Shown here piece by piece: positions 24,462 to 32,887 of a DNA stretch of 64,000 bases (position 1 is its first letter; each line of letters opens with the position of its first letter). The notes under the pieces are model-generated. The model made no database searches. It had not been told where the DNA came from and saw only the letters and a list, made by a program, of their open reading frames with translations. The position numbers and the translations under genes were made by a program. Source of the stretch: JAAYAO01 sp051133435 (GTDB lineage: Bacteria; Actinomycetota; Actinomycetes; Propionibacteriales; Propionibacteriaceae); assembly GCF_051133435.1 (NCBI RefSeq), contig NZ_JBPGNY010000002.1:1-64000 (forward strand), given 5' to 3'.

Positions 24462-25226
24462 ATGAGCAACCTGCTGGTCAGCCACGAGGGCAAGGTCGCG
24501 GTGCTGGAGCTCAACCAGCCGCCGGCCAACTTCTTCAACCACGAGTTGTTGACCGAGATCCATGACGCGATCGTCGAGGTGAGCAGCGATGACCGCTGCC
24601 GCGCGGTGTTGCTGTGTTCGGCCGGGAAACACTTCTGCGCGGGCGCCAACCTGAGTGAGGGCGGCCTCGGCGAAGAACTCGTCGATTGGGCCCGGACGCT
24701 GTATGCCACCGCGGTCACCCTGTTCGACCTCGAGTTACCGATCGTCGCCGCGGTGCAGGGCACGGCGGTAGGCGGTGGCCTGGGCCTGGCCTGTGTCGCC
24801 GACCTGCGGGTCGCCTCCCCGTCCACCCGCTTTCATGCGAACTTCGCCGGCCTGGGGTTCCATCAGGGCTTCGGGCTGTCGGTCACGCTGCCGCGGATCA
24901 TCGGTGAGCAGGCCGCCACTGACATGTTGCTGACCGCTCGCCGGGTCACCGGTGAGGAGGCTCACCGTCTGGGCCTGGCCGATCGGCTGGTCGAGGACGG
25001 TCGGGTGCGCGAGGAGGGTCTGGCTTTGGCCGAGCAGATCGCTGCCCAGGCCCCGATCGCGGTGCGTTCGATGCGCAAGACTCTGCGCGGGGATCTGGCC
25101 GACCGGGTTCGTGCAGCGCTGCGTCATGAACTGGCCGAGCAGGCTCAGCATTGGTCGACCGCCGACTGCGAGGCCGGGATTGCGGCCAACCTGCGCCGGG
25201 AGACCCCCGAGTTCCACGGCCGCTGA
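24462..25226 (+). CDS. Enoyl-CoA hydratase/isomerase-family protein (crotonase) with atypical active site
   Basis: A 254-aa crotonase. The ATG at 24462 with GAGGAAC upstream is chosen over an 81-bp longer frame overlapping the methyltransferase. The two oxyanion-hole regions are present: GKHFCAGANLSEGG and QGTAVGGGLGLACVADLRVA. In the segment aligning with the catalytic glutamates of rat enoyl-CoA hydratase, 'FHANFAGLGFHQGFGLSVTL' lacks the first Glu, and the second position is Asp in QAATDMLLTARRV. It is therefore unlikely to be a standard hydratase; isomerase, hydrolase or ring-cleavage chemistry are possible. Several steroid-degrading actinobacteria have such variants. Confidence 0.85.
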   Translation: MSNLLVSHEGKVAVLELNQPPANFFNHELLTEIHDAIVEVSSDDRCRAVLLCSAGKHFCAGANLSEGGLGEELVDWARTLYATAVTLFDLELPIVAAVQGTAVGGGLGLACVADLRVASPSTRFHANFAGLGFHQGFGLSVTLPRIIGEQAATDMLLTARRVTGEEAHRLGLADRLVEDGRVREEGLALAEQIAAQAPIAVRSMRKTLRGDLADRVRAALRHELAEQAQHWSTADCEAGIAANLRRETPEFHGR

Positions 25227-25423
25227 GTCGCCTCTCGACCGCCGGTCTTCTCTGGAGTGGGCCGACCCACAACGGCACCCGGCCGCACTCCTTTCCCCCG
25301 CATGAGGTGCCCGCGCTCAGCACCGGCGACGAGCAATTCTGTGACCTTTTCGTGACCTCAAATGGTCCGCCGGATTCGTCTGTATGTTCGAAACTGTCAG
25401 TGGTGGTCCGTAGTGTTCTGTTC

Positions 25424-26941
25424 ATGACCACCACCCCCGGTTTCCGTTCCGCCGCTGATGCCGCCGCGGCGTTGGATGATGCCCACCAGCAGATCGTGGC
25501 GGGCGAAATCCGCATCGGGTTGGCTGTCGCGGCGTTGTGTGATCTGCACCAAGTTGATGACCAGGCGTGGTTCGAGGGCATGGAACGTTGGGTCGACGGT
25601 GGTGCCGATGGGACTCCGAGGATCGGTGAGTTCGTCGCCGGCGAGATCGCGGGCTTGTTGGGGTGCAGTGTCGGCTCGGCGCTGGCCCGGATCCGCACGG
25701 TGATGAACCTGCGCCACCGCCACCCCACTCTCTGGGCCGGGTTTCTGGCGGGCCGGATGCGGTACTGGGAAGTCGAAAGAGTGTCCGATCAGGCCGTCGC
25801 CGCGGAGCTCGATGCCGCCGGATGTGCGCGGTTGGATCGGATGTGTGCGGTGGCGTTGCGGATGCAGCCGTGGGGCCGGGTGTGGCCCAAGATCCCGAAA
25901 TGGATCATCAAAGCCGACCCGCAAAAGGCCCGGGAACGCGCCGCAGCTGCCGCCCGGGAACGGTATGTGCAGGTCAGTGGGATCGATGACGGCCAGGCCT
26001 GGGTACGTGGCCAGGTCGATGCGGCCGATGGGATCGCGTTCGACCAAGCCCTGGACTTGTTGGCTGACCTGGTCGAAGGCGAGACAAAGAATCACCGTCG
26101 GGCCGCCGCGGTCGGGGTACTCGCCAGGATGGTGTTCGGCCAAGACGCCCTCCCCGTCGACACCGACGGCGACGGCGAGACCGGATTGGTTCTGTCCGGC
26201 ACCGAAGAGCCCGCCGGTCCCGATCTCGGCAAGACCCCGACCTCAGGTGCCACCGGACCGGGTGACGCAGAAGAAGAAGGCTTTGCCTCGGACCCCGATC
26301 AGGTGTTGCCCGCTGACTCCCTGCCCGGGGCGGGGGTGGGCGCAGCGGCATTCATCACCCCCATCACCCGCACCGCCGAAGTCGTGGTCCGCATCGACGC
26401 CGCAGACCTCATCGACCCCACCACCGGAGTCGCCAGCATCGACCGATGGGGCCACACCCTCCTCCCGCACCTACAAGACGTGCTGGCCGGCTGCCGAGTC
26501 ACGGTCCGCCCCGTAGTGGCGGGTGCCGACCTCTCCCCGGTCGATGGCTACCGGGTACCGGCCGGCATGCGGTTGGCGGTCCAGGCCCGTAACCCGGTCG
26601 ACGTGTTCCCCTATGGCACCCGACCCTCAGCATCGTGCGAGATCGACCACACCAACGCCTTCGACCATGTGAACAAGCAGGGCAGGGGACAAACCCGCCC
26701 CGACAACCTCGGACCGTTGTCGAAATACACCCACCGCCTCAAAACCCACGGCGGATGGCACCTCACCCAACCCGCACCGGGGGTTTTCGATTGGGTTTCC
26801 CCACTCGGGTATCAGTACCGGGTCACCCCCGACGGCACAGTGAAAACCGGAAAACCACCGCGCCGGACCGGGGTCAGACCCACACGGCTACCTGCCCGGA
26901 CCCCGGCCGGCACCGGGTCGACCGGCGACGAAGGCGAATAG
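25424..26941 (+). CDS. DUF222 / HNH endonuclease-domain protein (13E12-repeat type)
   Basis: A 505-aa protein starting at the ATG at 25424. The N-terminal two thirds is the DUF222 domain, including GEFVAGEIAGLLGCSVGSALAR and the AAVGVLARMVFGQDALP segment, followed by a low-complexity acidic stretch (about 245-300). The C-terminus has an HNH-type core: 'SASCEIDHTNAFDH', then RPDNLGPLSKYTHRLKTHGGW. These genes are multi-copy in actinobacterial genomes and spread as dispersed repeats; nuclease activity and role are largely untested. It has its own promoter region (25227-25423) and points toward a convergent operon. Confidence 0.88.
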   Translation: MTTTPGFRSAADAAAALDDAHQQIVAGEIRIGLAVAALCDLHQVDDQAWFEGMERWVDGGADGTPRIGEFVAGEIAGLLGCSVGSALARIRTVMNLRHRHPTLWAGFLAGRMRYWEVERVSDQAVAAELDAAGCARLDRMCAVALRMQPWGRVWPKIPKWIIKADPQKARERAAAAARERYVQVSGIDDGQAWVRGQVDAADGIAFDQALDLLADLVEGETKNHRRAAAVGVLARMVFGQDALPVDTDGDGETGLVLSGTEEPAGPDLGKTPTSGATGPGDAEEEGFASDPDQVLPADSLPGAGVGAAAFITPITRTAEVVVRIDAADLIDPTTGVASIDRWGHTLLPHLQDVLAGCRVTVRPVVAGADLSPVDGYRVPAGMRLAVQARNPVDVFPYGTRPSASCEIDHTNAFDHVNKQGRGQTRPDNLGPLSKYTHRLKTHGGWHLTQPAPGVFDWVSPLGYQYRVTPDGTVKTGKPPRRTGVRPTRLPARTPAGTGSTGDEGE

Positions 26942-27268
26942 TCGGGTTACCAGTAATTCCCGGCATTTAGAACGCGCCCTCAACCCGAATCCGATATCGC
27001 GGAATCCCGGACGGGCGCACCTGGGTGGCACCAGGCCACGCTCACCAACTCGCACAGAGCAGCAGTTCCCACCTCGACCGGACTCGGTAGGGCATCGCCC
27101 ACCGAGCTATTGGCATGCCCAAGGCACCATGCAGAAGCGCGGGAAGACCGCCGTCCTTGTCCCAGCACGGGGCTGCGCCAGCACCGGTCACCTCGACCCG
27201 TTCGTGGCGGACACCGACCCCAGGCCCTAGGAGTCAAACACACCGTCGCAACGATGCACTGCCCGGGC
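26942..27268. other. Intergenic region without a recognisable gene
   Basis: This 327-bp gap lies between the convergent HNH and SDR genes. Short open frames on both strands show no family resemblance or ribosome-binding sites. No strong hairpin, tRNA or repeat is seen. It may be decayed coding sequence. Confidence 0.6.
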
Positions 27269-28093
27269 TCAGGTGCCGATCGGGTCGGTCAGGTCGATCA
27301 AGTGCCGACCCCGAGCCGTCACCAGGTCGTTACACCGCTCCTCGGTGAAGGCCCAGAAGTCACCGCGTTCGATGGCCTCGATCAGCACCCGGGCGGCATC
27401 GATCGGTTCCATGCCCTTCTCCTCGATGGAGGCGCGCATCGTGTCGAGGAACCCCGAGGAAGCCTGGTCTTCGCCGGGTGCATCGGTGTTGGCGTCACTG
27501 AAGATGCGGGTGCGCACCCAGTTCGGCATCACGACCGACACCTGAATGTCGGCACCCTCGGCGGCCAGCTCCCGATGCAGGGTTTCGGTCAGCGCCAGCA
27601 CGGCGTGTTTGGTCGACACGTAGGCCCCTTGGTTGAGGGTGGTGGTGACCGCCCCGACCGAGGCGGTATTGGCCACGATCGCCGGGCTGCCCTGGGTCAA
27701 CATCCGCGGGACGAAGGCGCGCACTCCGTGGAACACCCCGTCCAGATTCACCGCGTGCACCTGGCGCCACTTCTGCGGCGACTCCTCCCAGAGCCTCCCG
27801 ACCGCTTCGATGCCGGCGTTGTTGATCAGCAACTCGACGCTGCCGTGTTCGGCATAGACCTGTTCGGCCAAGGCCTCCACCTGGGCGTAGTCGGTCACGT
27901 CGGTACCCGCCGCGCTTGCGCTGCCACCTTCGGCTTTGATCGCCTCGACCACCTGCGCGGCACGTTCGGCCGAGATGTCGGCCACCACCACGTGCATCCC
28001 GCGTCCGGCCAGAATCTTGGCGAAAGCCTCCCCCAGTCCGGAGCCGGCTCCGGTGATCACCGCGGTACCCGCGTCCAGTTTCAACAGTCCCAT
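27269..28093 (-). CDS. Short-chain dehydrogenase/reductase
   Basis: A 274-aa SDR with the nucleotide motif ITGAGSGLGEAFAKIL, the NNAG motif (ELLINNAGIEAVG), and the catalytic Ser and Tyr-x-x-x-Lys in ANTASVGAVTTTLNQGAYVSTKHAVLAL. The acidic residue after the second strand (VVVADISAERA) suggests NAD(H) preference. It is the last of three genes (esterase, SnoaL-like, SDR) transcribed together. The position suggests oxidation of an alcohol formed in a hydrolytic catabolic pathway; the substrate is not known. Confidence 0.9.
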   Translation of the reverse strand: MGLLKLDAGTAVITGAGSGLGEAFAKILAGRGMHVVVADISAERAAQVVEAIKAEGGSASAAGTDVTDYAQVEALAEQVYAEHGSVELLINNAGIEAVGRLWEESPQKWRQVHAVNLDGVFHGVRAFVPRMLTQGSPAIVANTASVGAVTTTLNQGAYVSTKHAVLALTETLHRELAAEGADIQVSVVMPNWVRTRIFSDANTDAPGEDQASSGFLDTMRASIEEKGMEPIDAARVLIEAIERGDFWAFTEERCNDLVTARGRHLIDLTDPIGT

Positions 28094-28115
28094 CAGTTCC
28101 TCCTCAGTCGGGTGG

Positions 28116-28637
28116 TCAGGCCGAGGGCGGCCACCCGGTCACGTGATACAGCGGGTCATCGGGTCCGGCCGAACCGGTGGGGCCCCGGTTCACCGAGGGC
28201 CGGTCACCGTTGTGCGGCAGGGTCGCGTCCCGGGTGGCCCATCGTTCGGCGATCAGCCATCGGCCCTCGCGGCGCTCGAAACGATCGATCATCCGCGACA
28301 CCGCGGTGTAGTTGTTCGCCGGATTCTGCCCGCTGCGATCCCAGTGGGTGTTGATGCAGTACGACTCCACCCGGGCGGTGTCCCCATCCACCTCGATGAG
28401 CTGCTGGCCGATCAGGTGCTGGGTGCCCGGGGCCCGCACCGGGTCGGCCCACACCCGCTCCAACATCTCGATGAAGCCGTCGATCGGCCCGTCGTACCCG
28501 GCATGGTGATCGACCGCATCCGCGTGATAGCAACTGCGCACCAGCTCCGGGTCACGCCGATCCACGCCACGGGTGTAGCGGGCGGTCACCTCGGCGATCG
28601 CAAGCCGGTCGGCGAGGTCGGTCGGAATCTCGGTCAT
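28116..28637 (-). CDS. SnoaL-like (NTF2-fold) protein
   Basis: A 173-aa protein of the SnoaL_4 group of the NTF2 superfamily. The first helix pair, 'LADRLAIAEVTARYTRGVDR', is followed by LVRSCYHADAVDHHAGYDGP; the cone-shaped sheet ends around RWLIAERWATRD. The fold serves as hydratase, dehydratase, isomerase or a non-catalytic binding protein. Such genes often accompany steroid and terpenoid catabolism in actinobacteria. It lies 8 bp after the esterase and 22 bp before the SDR on the same strand, so the three are likely one operon. Confidence 0.85.
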   Translation of the reverse strand: MTEIPTDLADRLAIAEVTARYTRGVDRRDPELVRSCYHADAVDHHAGYDGPIDGFIEMLERVWADPVRAPGTQHLIGQQLIEVDGDTARVESYCINTHWDRSGQNPANNYTAVSRMIDRFERREGRWLIAERWATRDATLPHNGDRPSVNRGPTGSAGPDDPLYHVTGWPPSA

Positions 28638-28645
28638 CGGTGCGG

Positions 28646-29581
28646 TCAGCCCGCCGACTCGGCGAACAGTTCGCGCATCATCGCGAAGATCTCCGTCCGC
28701 GCCTCAAGACTCTGCGGCAGGGTCGGAAACGTGACGAAGCCGTGGAACAGGTCGAACCGCCGATGCCACACCTTCACGCCTTCGTGGCCGAGCCGCTCGG
28801 CGTAGTCATCACCTTCGGAGCAGAGCGGGTCGAACTTGGCCGTCACGACCACCGCCGGGGGCAGGCCGGCCAGGCTCTCGGCGACCGTGGGCTTGATCCG
28901 CTGATCGTCACGGGCATCGGGGTCGGCGTACTGGTCCCAGTACCACTGCATCTTCGAGGTGGTGTTGTAGTAGCCCTCGCCGTAGTTGCGGTACGACTCG
29001 GACTCGAAGTCGTCGTCGATCACCGGATAGATCAACACCTGACCGGCCACCGCAGGTCCGCCGCGATCCCGGGCGGTCAGTGCCGCGGTGGTGGCGAGGT
29101 TGCCGCCGGCGGAGTCCCCGGCCACGAACAGCCGGGTGGCATCGCCGCCGTATTCACCGGCGTGCTCGGCGGCCCACTGCAGGGCGGCGTAGAAGTCGTC
29201 GTGAGCCGCGGGCGCCCGATGCTCGGGGGCCAACCGGTAATCGACCGAGATCACCAAGGTTCCGGTCTGCTTGGCGATCGTGCGGCAGAACTCGTCGTGG
29301 GTGTCGACATCGCAGAAGACGAAGCCACCACCGTGGGCGAACACGACCACCGGCAGGTCGGCCTCGGCGGTCGGACGGTAGATCCGCAGCGGAAGTTCAC
29401 CGCCGGGCCCATCAATGGTCAGATCGTGCACCTCGGCCATCGGCGGGTCGGGCTCCAGCGGGCCGCGCCGCGACAGGATGATCTCGCGCAGTTCGGAGGG
29501 TTCATAGGCATGGACGTCGGGGGCGCCGGCGTCGAGAGCCTCCAGGAACGCACGGACTTCGGGATGCATGTCGTTGTCCAT
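28646..29581 (-). CDS. Alpha/beta hydrolase, hormone-sensitive-lipase family
   Basis: A 311-aa esterase. The HSL-type oxyanion motif HGGG is at residues 83-86 (VFAHGGGFVFCD), and the nucleophile Ser157 is in GDSAGGN. The catalytic Asp is probably in the DPLCSEGDDYAERL segment, and the His in FDLFHGFVTFP. It is the first gene of a three-gene operon with a SnoaL-like protein and an SDR, and AGGAG lies about 10 nt upstream. It likely frees an alcohol from an ester or lactone for the SDR to oxidise, an inference from gene order. Confidence 0.9.
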   Translation of the reverse strand: MDNDMHPEVRAFLEALDAGAPDVHAYEPSELREIILSRRGPLEPDPPMAEVHDLTIDGPGGELPLRIYRPTAEADLPVVVFAHGGGFVFCDVDTHDEFCRTIAKQTGTLVISVDYRLAPEHRAPAAHDDFYAALQWAAEHAGEYGGDATRLFVAGDSAGGNLATTAALTARDRGGPAVAGQVLIYPVIDDDFESESYRNYGEGYYNTTSKMQWYWDQYADPDARDDQRIKPTVAESLAGLPPAVVVTAKFDPLCSEGDDYAERLGHEGVKVWHRRFDLFHGFVTFPTLPQSLEARTEIFAMMRELFAESAG

Positions 29582-29685
29582 CTGCCGATTCTCCTAACTC
29601 GGGATTCCCACCGTAGGAGGCCGCCGAGGCGGTGCAGAGTGTGGTTCCGGTCAGTGGTTGCCCCACAGCCGATAAGGTGAGCGCC

Positions 29686-30186
29686 ATGGCGAGCACCCGA
29701 ACGTTGTTGTTGATGCGGCACGCCCGGGCACAGGACTTCGCCCCGGGCCTGTCGGACGAGGAACGTCCGCTGACCGAGGCCGGTGTGGAGCAGGCGGCCG
29801 CGGTCGGCGAGTTTCTGCGCGGCCTCGACCTGAGCATCGACCACGTGCTTTGCTCGGCCGCCACCCGCACCCAGCAAACCTGTGCGGCACTCGAACTCGG
29901 GGTTCCGGTGGAGTATTCCTGGGCGGTCTACAACGCCGGCTCGGAGCGGATTCTCGAGGCGATCACCGAGACCTTCACCGATGACGTCCGGGTCGGTCTG
30001 GTGATCGGGCATGCCCCCGGCATTCCGGCCCTGATGCACACTCTGGCCGACGACAGCAGCGACACCGATGCGCTGAAGACGGTCGGCAACCAGTTCCCCA
30101 CCGGCACCCTGGTGCAGCTCGCCTTCGAGGGCTCCTGGCACGAGCTGGACGGGGCCCAGTTGCAACGTGCCCGGCTCGGCCGCTGA
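29686..30186 (+). CDS. Histidine phosphatase family protein, SixA-like
   Basis: A 166-aa phosphatase of the SixA branch. The N-terminal motif 'TLLLMRHARAQDFAPGLSDE' contains the phospho-accepting R-H; RPLTEAGVEQA and the second catalytic His in LVIGHAPGIPALM complete the site. SixA dephosphorylates phosphohistidine in two-component phosphotransfer or PTS proteins; actinobacterial homologues have not been assigned targets. The ATG at 29686 fits the family start; the frame upstream to 29632 overlaps the divergent promoter region. Confidence 0.88.
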   Translation: MASTRTLLLMRHARAQDFAPGLSDEERPLTEAGVEQAAAVGEFLRGLDLSIDHVLCSAATRTQQTCAALELGVPVEYSWAVYNAGSERILEAITETFTDDVRVGLVIGHAPGIPALMHTLADDSSDTDALKTVGNQFPTGTLVQLAFEGSWHELDGAQLQRARLGR

Positions 30187-30216
30187 GGTGGCCCGTGGGT
30201 GAAAGACAATGTCTCG

Positions 30217-31077
30217 ATGAGTGATCCGGCAGTCGGCCCTGCGTACTACAGCCCGAAGTACGGGCTGCCCGAATACGACGCCGGAACCGACACCGACCGC
30301 ACCGACACCACTGACACCCGGACGGCCGAACGGGAGCCCTGGCGTGCCCCGGGTGTCGGTGCCGGACGATTGCAGTGGGAACCGCTGAGCCGACGCGACA
30401 CCCTGTACCCCTGGGAGTACGAGCGTCCGCCCGAGGCCTGGGAACGATCAACCCGCACCGTCGACGAGGGGCCCCTGCCGGCTCGTCCCGAACCGGTGGC
30501 GCCGCTCAAACCCGCCGACCCACTGCCACCGGTGGACCTGGGGCAGCAGACCGCCCCGCCCAAGTCCGATGTCGAAGCCTTCCCCTCCCGAGCGTGGCCA
30601 CCGCCGGAGCTCACCAAGAAGCAGTACGGCAAGTCGCGGACCGCCGGAAAACAGTCCGCCGGTTCCCAACCAGCCGGTTCCCAACCAGCTCCACGGGTGC
30701 AGGCCCAACCCTCGGGTCGGGAAACCGCCCCGGCGTCGGCTTCCCGCTACCTGCGACCTGCCCAGACCCAGTTACAGGCTTTCCCGCCCCCGACGGGTCA
30801 ACCCGTAACGCCGAAGGGTCAGCGGCTGCATCCGCGTCCGACTCCACCGGTGGCCAAGAAGCAGAAGCGCAAGGGCGGCTTGCCGTGGTTCGCGCTGCTG
30901 ATGATCGTCCCGGTGCTTTTCGACCCAAACCTCATGTTCTTGCCGCTGCTGGCCGGGCTGTTCCTGATCGGCTCGGCAAAGTATTACCGCACCCCGGCCG
31001 CCCGGGTCGGCTGGGGCGGCTTCGTCATCATCCTGGGCTTGATCGCGGTCGCAATCCACGGAGTGCTCGTCTTCTGA
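30217..31077 (+). CDS. Hypothetical proline-rich membrane protein
   Basis: About 286 aa, with no recognised family. The first 210 residues are polar and rich in Pro, Arg and Ala, including a tandem GSQPAGSQPA encoded by a 15-bp repeat (30659-30688). A basic stretch (KKQKRKGG) precedes two hydrophobic segments near the C-terminus, PWFALLMIVPVLF and FVIILGLIAVAIHGVLVF, suggesting a cytoplasmic proline-rich domain anchored by C-terminal helices. The start is uncertain: ATG at 30217 or GTG at 30199. It follows the sixA-like gene by about 30 bp and may be cotranscribed. The stop codon overlaps another 15-bp tandem repeat. Confidence 0.7.
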   Translation: MSDPAVGPAYYSPKYGLPEYDAGTDTDRTDTTDTRTAEREPWRAPGVGAGRLQWEPLSRRDTLYPWEYERPPEAWERSTRTVDEGPLPARPEPVAPLKPADPLPPVDLGQQTAPPKSDVEAFPSRAWPPPELTKKQYGKSRTAGKQSAGSQPAGSQPAPRVQAQPSGRETAPASASRYLRPAQTQLQAFPPPTGQPVTPKGQRLHPRPTPPVAKKQKRKGGLPWFALLMIVPVLFDPNLMFLPLLAGLFLIGSAKYYRTPAARVGWGGFVIILGLIAVAIHGVLVF

Positions 31078-31113
31078 GTCACGCGCTTCCGAGTCACGCG
31101 CTTCCGAGTCACG
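31076..31113. repeat. 15-bp tandem repeat overlapping a stop codon
   Basis: The unit GAGTCACGCGCTTCC occurs at 31076-31090 and 31091-31105, and its first eight bases recur at 31106-31113. The first unit begins inside the TGA of the proline-rich protein gene. It looks like replication slippage at the 3' end. Confidence 0.9.
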
Positions 31114-31121
31114 AACCGCGC

Positions 31122-32288
31122 TCAGCGGCGCAGGTGCCCGATCAGGTTGTCGATGAACTCCTCGCAGGCGCGCAACTGATCGAGGGTGACGTATTCGTCG
31201 GCGGCATGGGCCACCGCAATGTCACCGGGCCCGCACACGACGGTGTCCACCCCGGCTTCGGCGAACATGCCGGCCTCGGTGCCGTAGGTGACCTTGTCCG
31301 GCAGGATCTCCAGGCCCAGTTCGGTGCACAGTTCGCACACCGCCCCGTCCCCGGTGTCCAGGCCCGGTACCCGGGCCAGCACCTCCAGACGGGCACCGGC
31401 CCGCTCGTCCTCGGCCCGCATCCGCTGATCGAGCCCGGCGACGAATTCCTCGGCCTCGACCAAGACCGCGTCGGGGTCGACCGCACCGATCGCCCGATAC
31501 TCGAAACGCAGCGCACACCGGTCGGGCACGGTGTTCTGGGCGATGCCGCCATCGATGGTGTTCACGCTCATCGTGGTGTAGGCGATCGGGAAGGCCTCGT
31601 CGAAGGGCCCCTCGGTGCGCCACCGGTCGGCCCGCTCCCGGCACCAACGCACCAGTTCAGCGGCGTACTCGATCGCGTTGACACCCTGGTTGGTCAGCGA
31701 CGAGTGGGCGGCCACCCCGGTGAAAACCGCCTCGGCGACATAACTGGCCTTGTGGGCACGGATCACCCGCATCGTGGTCGGTTCACCGACGATGCCGATA
31801 TCGGGGGTGATGCCGCCCTCGGTGAAGCAGTCGACCAGGTCACCGGCGCCCAGGCAGCCGAGTTCCTCGTCGTAGCTCAGAGCCAGGTGCACCGGGCGGT
31901 TCAGCGGTTCGGCAAGCATCGCCGGTACCGCCTCGAGCACCACGGCGATGAAGCCCTTCATATCGGCGGTGCCGCGGCCGTAGATCCGGTCGTCGACCAG
32001 GGTCGCGGTGAACGGGTCGGTACTCCAGTCCTGTCCGTCCACCGGCACCACATCGGTATGCCCCGACAGCAGTACCCCGCCGGCGGTGCTGCCGTCGGCG
32101 GCCGGAATCGTCGCCACCAGGTTCGCCTTACCGGCCTGATCGGGGTGCGGCCGCACCTGATGGGAAACCCCCAACTCGTTCAGATAGTCGGCGACCTCGT
32201 CGATCAGTGGCTGGTTCGGGCCGCGGCTGGTCGTGTCGTGGGCAACCAGGCGTCGCAGCCAGTCGACGGATCGTGGCATCCGGGTCAT
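31122..32288 (-). CDS. M20-family deacylase, ArgE-like (acetylornithine deacetylase type)
   Basis: A 388-aa dinuclear zinc amidohydrolase. The start is the ATG at 32288 with AAAGGGG upstream; a GTG at 32294 and an ATG at 32279 are alternatives. Metal ligands appear in SGHTDVVPVDG, GRGTADMKGFIAVV and 'ALSYDEELGCLGAGDLV', and the dimerisation domain follows from about 180 to 290. The overall order resembles ArgE, which removes acetate from N-acetylornithine, but no arginine genes are nearby and M20 specificity is hard to predict. Confidence 0.85.
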   Translation of the reverse strand: MTRMPRSVDWLRRLVAHDTTSRGPNQPLIDEVADYLNELGVSHQVRPHPDQAGKANLVATIPAADGSTAGGVLLSGHTDVVPVDGQDWSTDPFTATLVDDRIYGRGTADMKGFIAVVLEAVPAMLAEPLNRPVHLALSYDEELGCLGAGDLVDCFTEGGITPDIGIVGEPTTMRVIRAHKASYVAEAVFTGVAAHSSLTNQGVNAIEYAAELVRWCRERADRWRTEGPFDEAFPIAYTTMSVNTIDGGIAQNTVPDRCALRFEYRAIGAVDPDAVLVEAEEFVAGLDQRMRAEDERAGARLEVLARVPGLDTGDGAVCELCTELGLEILPDKVTYGTEAGMFAEAGVDTVVCGPGDIAVAHAADEYVTLDQLRACEEFIDNLIGHLRR

Positions 32289-32400
32289 GGGCACCCCTTT
32301 CGGCTCGGATCCTCAGCCTAGGGGTGCGGGCCGACACAAACGAGTGGTGAGCGGTTTCGTCCGGGCAGTAAAGTCGACGCGTTACCGAAAGGACGAGACT

Positions 32401-32868
32401 GTGGCCGAGCTGAAGAGTCGCCTGCGGGCGGACATGAAGGAAGCGATGAAGGCGCGCGAGGCCGAGCGGCTGGGCGTGATCCGGATGGCGCTGGCAGCGA
32501 TCAGCACCGAGGAGGTCGCCGGTAGCGAGGCCAAGGAACTGTCCGAGGCCGAGGAGTTGCGGGTGATCACCCGCGAGGTGCGCAAGCGCAAGGAGTCGGC
32601 CGAGGCCTACACCGACGGTGGACGTCCCGAACTGGCCGAGAAGGAGCTCGCCGAGGCCGAGATCCTGAACCAGTACCTGCCCCAGCCGTTGACCGACGAC
32701 GAGCTGCAGCAACTGGTCGATCAGGCCGTCGCCGGGTACGCCGCCGAACACGGTGAGGCGCCCACGATGAAGCAGATGGGGCAGTTGGTGAAGGCGGTCA
32801 ATGAGCAGGCCGCCGGACGCGCCGAGGGCAAGACGGTCGCGGCCAAGGTGAAGGCCGCGCTGAGCTGA
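32401..32868 (+). CDS. GatB/YqeY-domain protein
   Basis: A 155-aa protein of the YqeY family with a GTG start and GAAAGGACG upstream. The N-terminal alpha-helical part contains 'AEELRVITREVRKRKESAEAY', and the C-terminal bundle matches the tail domain of GatB (ILNQYLPQPLTDDELQQLVDQAV). In GatB this domain contacts tRNA; free-standing YqeY has no settled function. It is followed 20 bp later by the DUF4031-HD gene. Confidence 0.9.
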   Translation: MAELKSRLRADMKEAMKAREAERLGVIRMALAAISTEEVAGSEAKELSEAEELRVITREVRKRKESAEAYTDGGRPELAEKELAEAEILNQYLPQPLTDDELQQLVDQAVAGYAAEHGEAPTMKQMGQLVKAVNEQAAGRAEGKTVAAKVKAALS

Positions 32869-32887
32869 GCTGACCCGAACCGAACCG

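Noticed and set aside
25376..25391. LexA/SOS box upstream of the DUF222-HNH gene
   Set aside because: Only the right half, GTTCGA, fits the actinobacterial consensus; the left half matches 3 of 6 positions.
26980..27243. 87-codon minus-strand frame in the HNH-SDR gap
   Set aside because: No ribosome-binding site, no homology and biased composition.
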